A stretch of 64,000 bases of DNA from Duffyella gerundensis (lineage in GTDB: Bacteria > Pseudomonadota > Gammaproteobacteria > Enterobacterales > Enterobacteriaceae). The translations under genes were made by a program, and so were the position numbers. Of this stretch, positions 59,069 to 64,000 are shown in pieces (the first letter of the stretch is position 1; every line of letters begins with the position of its first letter). The notes below the pieces were generated by a model that had not been told where the DNA came from, did not search any database, and was given only the letters and a program-made list of their open reading frames with translations. Location: positions 820,616 through 884,615 of the forward strand of contig NZ_LN907827.1 in NCBI RefSeq assembly GCF_001517405.1, given 5' to 3'.

Positions 59069-61615
59069 ATGTCTGGAGACGATCGCGAACCGATAGGACG
59101 CAAAGGAAAGTCCTCCACACCGCCACGCAAGCCGGCGGTAAAAGGTCGCCGCAGGGAACGGGAAGAAGAGAACGTGCAGGATGATTTCGATAATGATGAA
59201 GAAGAGGTTGCGCCGATGCCGCGTAAGGGAAAAGGGCGTCCGCCTGTGAAAAAACGGCGCTGGTTAGGGCTGCTGATAAAGCTGTTCCTGGTATTTGTGG
59301 TGGCGATGGCTGCCTATGGGGTTTATCTCGACTCGGAGATCCGCAGCCGTATTGATGGCAAGGTGTGGCAACTGCCTGCCGCCGTTTATGGCCGTATGGT
59401 TAGCCTTGAGCCGGGCATGTCCTACAACAAAAAAGAGATGATTGCGCTGCTGGAAGGCACGCAGTATCGCGAAGTTACGCGGATGACGCGGCCTGGTGAA
59501 TTCACCGTACAGGCCAACAGCATTGAAATGATCCGTCGACCGTTTGATTTTCCCGACAGCAAAGAAGGGCAGATTCGTGCGCGTCTGAGCTTCAGTAACG
59601 GCAAGCTCAGCGAGATTAAAAACCTCGACAGCAACCGCGACTTTGGTTTCTTCCGTCTCGATCCGCGGCTGATTACGATGTTGCAGTCGCCCAACGGCGA
59701 GCAGCGCCTGTTCGTGCCACGCGCCGGGTTCCCGGATCTACTGGTCGATACGCTGGTGGCAACGGAAGACCGTCACTTCTATCAGCATGATGGCGTGAGT
59801 TTATCCTCGATTGGCCGTGCTTTTATTGCCAACATTACCGCCGGTCGTGCGGTGCAGGGCGGCAGTACCTTAACGCAGCAGCTGGCGAAGAACCTGTTCC
59901 TGACCAGCGAGCGCTCGCTGTGGCGTAAAGCGCGTGAAGCCTATATGGCGGTGATCATGGATGCGCGCTACAGCAAAGATCGCATCCTTGAGCTTTACCT
60001 GAATGAGGTTTATCTCGGTCAGGCGGGTAACGATCAGATCCGCGGCTTCCCGCTGGCCAGCCTCTACTACTTTGGTCGTCCGGTGGATGAGCTGAGTCTC
60101 GATCAGCAGGCGCTGTTGGTGGGCATGGTGAAAGGCGCATCGCTCTACAATCCGTGGCGTAATCCGAAGCTGGCGCTGGAACGCCGCAATCTCGTGCTGC
60201 GTTTGCTGCAACAGCAGAAGGTGATCGATCAGGAGCTGTATGACATGCTCAGCGCTCGTCCGCTCGGCGTGCAGCCGAAAGGCGGCGTGATCACGCCACA
60301 GCCAGCGTTTATGCAGATGGTGCGTAACGAGCTGCAGGCGAAAATGGGCGATAAGGTCAAAGACCTCTCCGGTGTGAAAATCTTCACCACGCTTGATTCC
60401 GTCTCCCAGGATGCCGCCGAACAGGCGGTGGAAGAGGGCATTCCAGCGCTGAAAAAACAGCGTGGATTGAAGGATCTGGAAACCGCGATGGTGGTGGTGG
60501 ATCGCTTTACCGGCGAGGTACGTGCCATGGTGGGCGGAGCGAACCCGCAGTTTGCCGGTTATAACCGTGCGCTGCAGGCGCGTCGTTCCATCGGCTCGCT
60601 GGCAAAACCAGCTACTTACCTGACCGCGCTCAGCCAGCCAGACAGCTATCGCCTCAACAGCTGGATTGCCGATGAGCCAATCGCGCTGAAGCAGCCTAAC
60701 GGCCAGATCTGGAAACCGCAGAACGACGATCGCCGCTTTAGCGGTAAAGTGATGCTGGTGGATGCGCTGACCAACTCCATGAACGTACCAACGGTAAATC
60801 TCGGCATGACGCTGGGACTGGCCAGCGTGGTAGATACCTGGACCAAACTGGGCGTGCCGAAAGATCAGCTGAATCCGGTGCCTTCGATGCTGCTCGGTGC
60901 CATGAACCTGACGCCGGTTGAAGTGGCGCAGGCGTTTCAGTCGATCGCCAGCGGCGGCAACCGTGCGCCACTGTCGGCACTGCGTTCGGTGATTGCTGAA
61001 GATGGCACGGTGCTTTATCAGAGCTTCCCGCAGGCGGAACGCGTTGAACCGGCACAGGCCGCTTATCTGACGCTGTACACCATGCAGAATGTTGCTGCAC
61101 GCGGCACTGCCCGAGCGCTGGGCGCACGCTATCCGGGCGCGCATCTGGCGGGCAAAACGGGTACCACCAACGATCAGATCGACAGCTGGTTTGCCGGTGT
61201 GGATGGTAAAGAGGTGGCGATCACCTGGATTGGCCGCGATAACAATCAAACCACCAAACTTTATGGTGCCAGCGGCGCGATGCAGATCTATCGTCGCTAT
61301 CTCGATAATCAGGCGCCGATGCCGCTGGTGTTAACACCACCGGAAGATATCGCGCAGATGAACATCGATTCTGCGGGGAACTTCGTGTGTGGAACCGGCA
61401 GCAGCAGCTGGCGCACCATTCCGGTCTGGACTATCGATGCTAATGCGCTGTGTCAGCAGCAGATGCAGCAGATGCAGCAGCAACAGCAGCTGTTCCAGCA
61501 GCAGCAGGCTCAACAGCAGCAACAGCAGCAGCCAGCGGGACAACCGCAGCAAAACGCGCCGCAGGATGAGAGCAACGGCGTCGCGGGCTGGATCAAAGAT
61601 ATGTTTGGCAAATAA
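59069..61615 (+). CDS. mrcB: Penicillin-binding protein 1B
   Basis: PBP1B is a bifunctional peptidoglycan synthase at the inner membrane, activated by LpoB. The 848-residue protein (844 in E. coli) has a charged cytoplasmic tail, one membrane helix ([20 protein letters not shown] at about 78-97), the UB2H domain, the glycosyltransferase domain with [13 protein letters not shown] and [15 protein letters not shown], and the transpeptidase with SIGSLAKP (Ser acyl site), SMN and KTGTTND. The C-terminus is rich in Gln, largely CAG codons, before a conserved [12 protein letters not shown]. The start at 59069 ([14 protein letters not shown]) matches the family; GGAG lies upstream. Confidence 0.97.
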   Translation: MSGDDREPIGRKGKSSTPPRKPAVKGRRREREEENVQDDFDNDEEEVAPMPRKGKGRPPVKKRRWLGLLIKLFLVFVVAMAAYGVYLDSEIRSRIDGKVWQLPAAVYGRMVSLEPGMSYNKKEMIALLEGTQYREVTRMTRPGEFTVQANSIEMIRRPFDFPDSKEGQIRARLSFSNGKLSEIKNLDSNRDFGFFRLDPRLITMLQSPNGEQRLFVPRAGFPDLLVDTLVATEDRHFYQHDGVSLSSIGRAFIANITAGRAVQGGSTLTQQLAKNLFLTSERSLWRKAREAYMAVIMDARYSKDRILELYLNEVYLGQAGNDQIRGFPLASLYYFGRPVDELSLDQQALLVGMVKGASLYNPWRNPKLALERRNLVLRLLQQQKVIDQELYDMLSARPLGVQPKGGVITPQPAFMQMVRNELQAKMGDKVKDLSGVKIFTTLDSVSQDAAEQAVEEGIPALKKQRGLKDLETAMVVVDRFTGEVRAMVGGANPQFAGYNRALQARRSIGSLAKPATYLTALSQPDSYRLNSWIADEPIALKQPNGQIWKPQNDDRRFSGKVMLVDALTNSMNVPTVNLGMTLGLASVVDTWTKLGVPKDQLNPVPSMLLGAMNLTPVEVAQAFQSIASGGNRAPLSALRSVIAEDGTVLYQSFPQAERVEPAQAAYLTLYTMQNVAARGTARALGARYPGAHLAGKTGTTNDQIDSWFAGVDGKEVAITWIGRDNNQTTKLYGASGAMQIYRRYLDNQAPMPLVLTPPEDIAQMNIDSAGNFVCGTGSSSWRTIPVWTIDANALCQQQMQQMQQQQQLFQQQQAQQQQQQQPAGQPQQNAPQDESNGVAGWIKDMFGK

Positions 61616-61632
61616 TCTCCGGCAGTAACCTG

Positions 61633-61663
61633 AAATCCCGGCCACCATGCCGGGATTTTTTTT
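61633..61663 (+). terminator. mrcB intrinsic terminator
   Basis: A 10-bp stem (AAATCCCGGC, loop CACCAT, GCCGGGATTT) is followed by a T tract of at least five, 17 bp after the mrcB stop. Confidence 0.92.
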
Positions 61664-61765
61664 GCCTGCTTTTTACCCGGTCGACGGCTATTTTCTGCTC
61701 GCAGGCCGCGCCGGGCGGGGAATTTTGTTGCAGACTTTCCGCCAATTCGCATATTATCCGACCGT

Positions 61766-61784
61766 TATAATAATAATTCTCGTT
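61766..61784 (+). promoter_or_regulatory. fhuA: candidate Fur box of fhuA
   Basis: TATAATAATAATTCTCGTT matches the 19-bp Fur consensus GATAATGATAATCATTATC at about 12 positions, including both ATAAT units. It lies 38 bp before the fhuA start, where iron repression would act, and its first TATAAT may double as a -10 box. Confidence 0.65.
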
Positions 61785-61822
61785 TCGTTTCGCTTTCATC
61801 CTTCTTATTGCTGAGAAAAACT

Positions 61823-64000
61823 ATGAGTCCGCACGCATCCTTTCCTTCTTACAAAAGGCCGCTTTCTCTGCTGATCGCGCTTTCTCTGGGTAGCCTGAGC
61901 GCCTCGGCGCTGGCGGCTGACGCTGATACGCTGGTGGTTTCCGCCGACGGCGGCAGCGCGGCAGCGGCAGAGAGCGCGTGGGGCCCGGCACCGACTATCG
62001 CGGCGAAGCGCAGCGCGACCGGCACCAAAACCGACACGCCGCTGGAAAAAACGCCGCAGTCGATCTCAGTCGTGACGCAGGAAGAGATGGAGATGCATGG
62101 AGTATCCAGCGTCAAAGGCGCGTTTAACTACACGCCAGGCGTGATGACCGGCAATCGCGGCAGTTCGAACGTCATTGATGCGCTGTCGATCCGCGGCTTC
62201 AGCGAAACCAACACCAATCAGTATCTCGATGGGCTGAAACTGCAGGGTGACAACTACTCTGAGTTTGCCATCGATCCTTACTTCCTTGAGCGCGCTGAAC
62301 TGCTGCGCGGCCCGGCCTCGGTGCTGTATGGCAAAAGCAACCCTGGCGGCGTGGTGTCGCTGGTCAGCAAACGTCCCACCACTGAGACGCTACGCGAAGT
62401 GCAGTTCCAGATGGGCGACGACAACCTGTTTTCAACCGGCTTCGATTTTGGCGGTGCGCTGGATGATGCCGGTGTTTACAGCTACCGTCTGACCGGCCTG
62501 GCGACCAGCCAGGATGCTCAGCAGGATATGAACAAAGAGAAGCGCTACACCATTGCGCCATCGTTCACCTGGCAGCCCGATCAAAACACCCGCTTTACGC
62601 TGCTGACCTATTTCCAGAACGAGCCGGAAACCGGCTATTACGGCTGGCTGCCGCGTGAAGGCACCGTGGTGCCGATCACCGATGCCAGTGGCCGTCAGCA
62701 CAAGCTGGCAACCGATTTTGACGAAGGCGAGAACAGCAACAAGATTTCGCGTAACACCAAAATGGTCGGCTACAGCTTCGAACATCGCTTTAATGATACC
62801 TGGAGCGTCCGCCAGAATCTGCGCTATGCCGATCTGCGTACCGACTATCGCAGCATTTATGGCAGCAGCTTTAACAGCGCAACCCAAGAGATCAATCGCA
62901 GCGTGGCACGCTCAGAAGAGACGCTGAATCAGTTTGCGCTGGATAACCAGGCTGAGGCGAAATTTGCTACGGGTCAGCTGGATCACACGCTGCTGTTGGG
63001 CGTGGATTATCAGCGCACGCGCAACGAAATCCGTGCAGGATTTGGTTCCGCCAGCCCGCTTAACGCCATTGATCCGCAGTATGGCGATGACAGCTATGCC
63101 ATCTCTTTCCCGTATGACTATCTGAACAAGCAGGAACAAACTGGCCTGTATGCGCAGGATCAGATGGAATGGAATCGCTGGGTGCTGACATTGGGCGGCC
63201 GTTATGATTACGCCATGACTTCTGCTCTGAACCGTAATGGCGATAGCGAAGTGAAAGGGCACGATCAGGCTTTCACCTGGCGCGGCGGCCTCAACTATGT
63301 GTTTGATAACGGCGTAGCGCCTTACTTCAGCTACAGCGAATCCTTCCTGCCAACTTCCGGCACCACCAAAAGCGGGCAGCCATTCGATCCTTCACGCGCC
63401 AAACAGTACGAAGCGGGCGTGAAGTTCGTGCCAAAAGATCGGCCAATCAGCGCGACGGCAGCGGTTTATCAGCTGACCAAAACCAAAAACCTGACTGCCG
63501 ATCCTGCAAGCACGTTATTCAGCGTGCAGAGCGGTGAAATCCGGTCACGTGGCGTTGAGCTGGAAGCAAAAGCAGCGGTTAATGCCAATATCAACCTGAC
63601 CGCTGCCTATACCTATACCGACGCCGAATTCACGCATGATACTAAGCTGAAAGGCACCACGCCGGTAGAGGTGCCAAAACATATGGCATCGCTGTGGGCT
63701 GATTACACCTTCAATGAAACCGCATTGAGCGGACTGACACTGGGGGCCGGTGTGCGCTATGTTGGCAACAGCAAAAGCCTCTATTCGGAAACAGAAGACA
63801 ACACCCGCGACGGAAAATCGAACCGCAATTTCAACGTTGCGGATTACACCACGGTGGATGCCGCCATCAAATACGATCTGGCGCGCTTTGGTCTGCCGGG
63901 TTCTTCGGTAGGCATCAACGTGAATAACCTGTTGGATCGGGATTATGTGGCTGGCTGCTACCGTGAATACGCCTGTTACTGGGGCGCGGAGCGGCAGATC
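61823..64000 (+). CDS. fhuA: FhuA ferrichrome outer-membrane receptor, 3' end missing
   Basis: FhuA is the TonB-dependent receptor for ferrichrome. The frame runs open to the window end: 726 codons are visible, ending CYWGAERQI, so by comparison with E. coli about ten residues are missing. A signal peptide (about 1-32, ending ASALAA) is followed by the TonB box DTLVVSA, the ESAWGPAPTIAAKRSATGTK plug start, TPQSISVVTQEEM and the long 22-strand barrel with NEPETGYYGWLPREGTV. The loop corresponding to E. coli L4 is short and lacks the two Cys that form a disulfide there. fhuCDB would be expected just downstream. Confidence 0.95.
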   Translation, partial: MSPHASFPSYKRPLSLLIALSLGSLSASALAADADTLVVSADGGSAAAAESAWGPAPTIAAKRSATGTKTDTPLEKTPQSISVVTQEEMEMHGVSSVKGAFNYTPGVMTGNRGSSNVIDALSIRGFSETNTNQYLDGLKLQGDNYSEFAIDPYFLERAELLRGPASVLYGKSNPGGVVSLVSKRPTTETLREVQFQMGDDNLFSTGFDFGGALDDAGVYSYRLTGLATSQDAQQDMNKEKRYTIAPSFTWQPDQNTRFTLLTYFQNEPETGYYGWLPREGTVVPITDASGRQHKLATDFDEGENSNKISRNTKMVGYSFEHRFNDTWSVRQNLRYADLRTDYRSIYGSSFNSATQEINRSVARSEETLNQFALDNQAEAKFATGQLDHTLLLGVDYQRTRNEIRAGFGSASPLNAIDPQYGDDSYAISFPYDYLNKQEQTGLYAQDQMEWNRWVLTLGGRYDYAMTSALNRNGDSEVKGHDQAFTWRGGLNYVFDNGVAPYFSYSESFLPTSGTTKSGQPFDPSRAKQYEAGVKFVPKDRPISATAAVYQLTKTKNLTADPASTLFSVQSGEIRSRGVELEAKAAVNANINLTAAYTYTDAEFTHDTKLKGTTPVEVPKHMASLWADYTFNETALSGLTLGAGVRYVGNSKSLYSETEDNTRDGKSNRNFNVADYTTVDAAIKYDLARFGLPGSSVGINVNNLLDRDYVAGCYREYACYWGAERQI

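Noticed and set aside
59870..61249. 459-codon leftward open frame opposite mrcB
   Set aside because: It lies fully antisense to a conserved gene and has His/Gln/Arg-rich composition typical of antisense frames in GC-rich coding DNA.

Overview
The window is a contiguous, gene-dense stretch of a gammaproteobacterial chromosome of the order Enterobacterales. Gene order follows the secM-secA to fhuA arc of the Escherichia coli chromosome almost gene for gene, with lineage-specific insertions. The insertions and the protein divergence suggest an Erwiniaceae member (Pantoea or Erwinia type, plant-associated). The genus is an inference and was not tested. I saw no rRNA, tRNA, insertion sequence, prophage or CRISPR array.

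Layout. 1-6.4 kb: secM (5' end cut by the window), secA, an AT-rich island with an orphan winged-helix regulator gene, then mutT, yacG, zapD and coaE. 6.5-13.4 kb: guaC, the hofC-hofB-ppdD type IV pilin/assembly genes, nadC, ampD and ampE. 13.4-15.7 kb: an inserted glycoside hydrolase family 43 gene and GPH sugar transporter gene. 15.9-24.9 kb: aroP, then the pyruvate dehydrogenase locus pdhR-aceE-aceF-lpd with a perfect PdhR operator. 25-26.8 kb: an inserted pair made of an HrpL-like ECF sigma factor and an HrpS-like sigma-54 activator, with a near-consensus sigma-54 promoter in front of the sigma gene. 27.3-29.9 kb: acnB.

30-39 kb: an inserted catabolic/transport operon read leftward: LysR regulator, AbgB-like M20 amidohydrolase, a complete dipeptide-type ABC importer (binding protein, two permeases, two ATPases) and an MmgE/PrpD-family enzyme. 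39.2-43.5 kb: yacL, speD, speE, yacC and cueO with a CueR-type promoter. 43.5-49.4 kb: a cystathionine gamma-synthase-family gene where E. coli has gcd, then hpt, can, yadG, yadH and an acyltransferase-3 gene. 49.5-58.9 kb: panD, panC, panB, folK, pcnB (AUU start), gluQ, dksA, sfsA, thpR and hrpB. 59-64 kb: mrcB and fhuA, the latter cut at its 3' end.

Most of the window is housekeeping: protein export, central carbon entry, pantothenate, polyamine and NAD synthesis, RNA decay and cell wall. The most notable unit is the orphan HrpS/HrpL-like circuit between lpd and acnB. Its layout is that of the master switch of Hrp type III secretion, but no secretion gene lies nearby and the activator carries GAFTDA in place of GAFTGA. 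The amidohydrolase/ABC/MmgE-PrpD operon is a second candidate for undescribed function.
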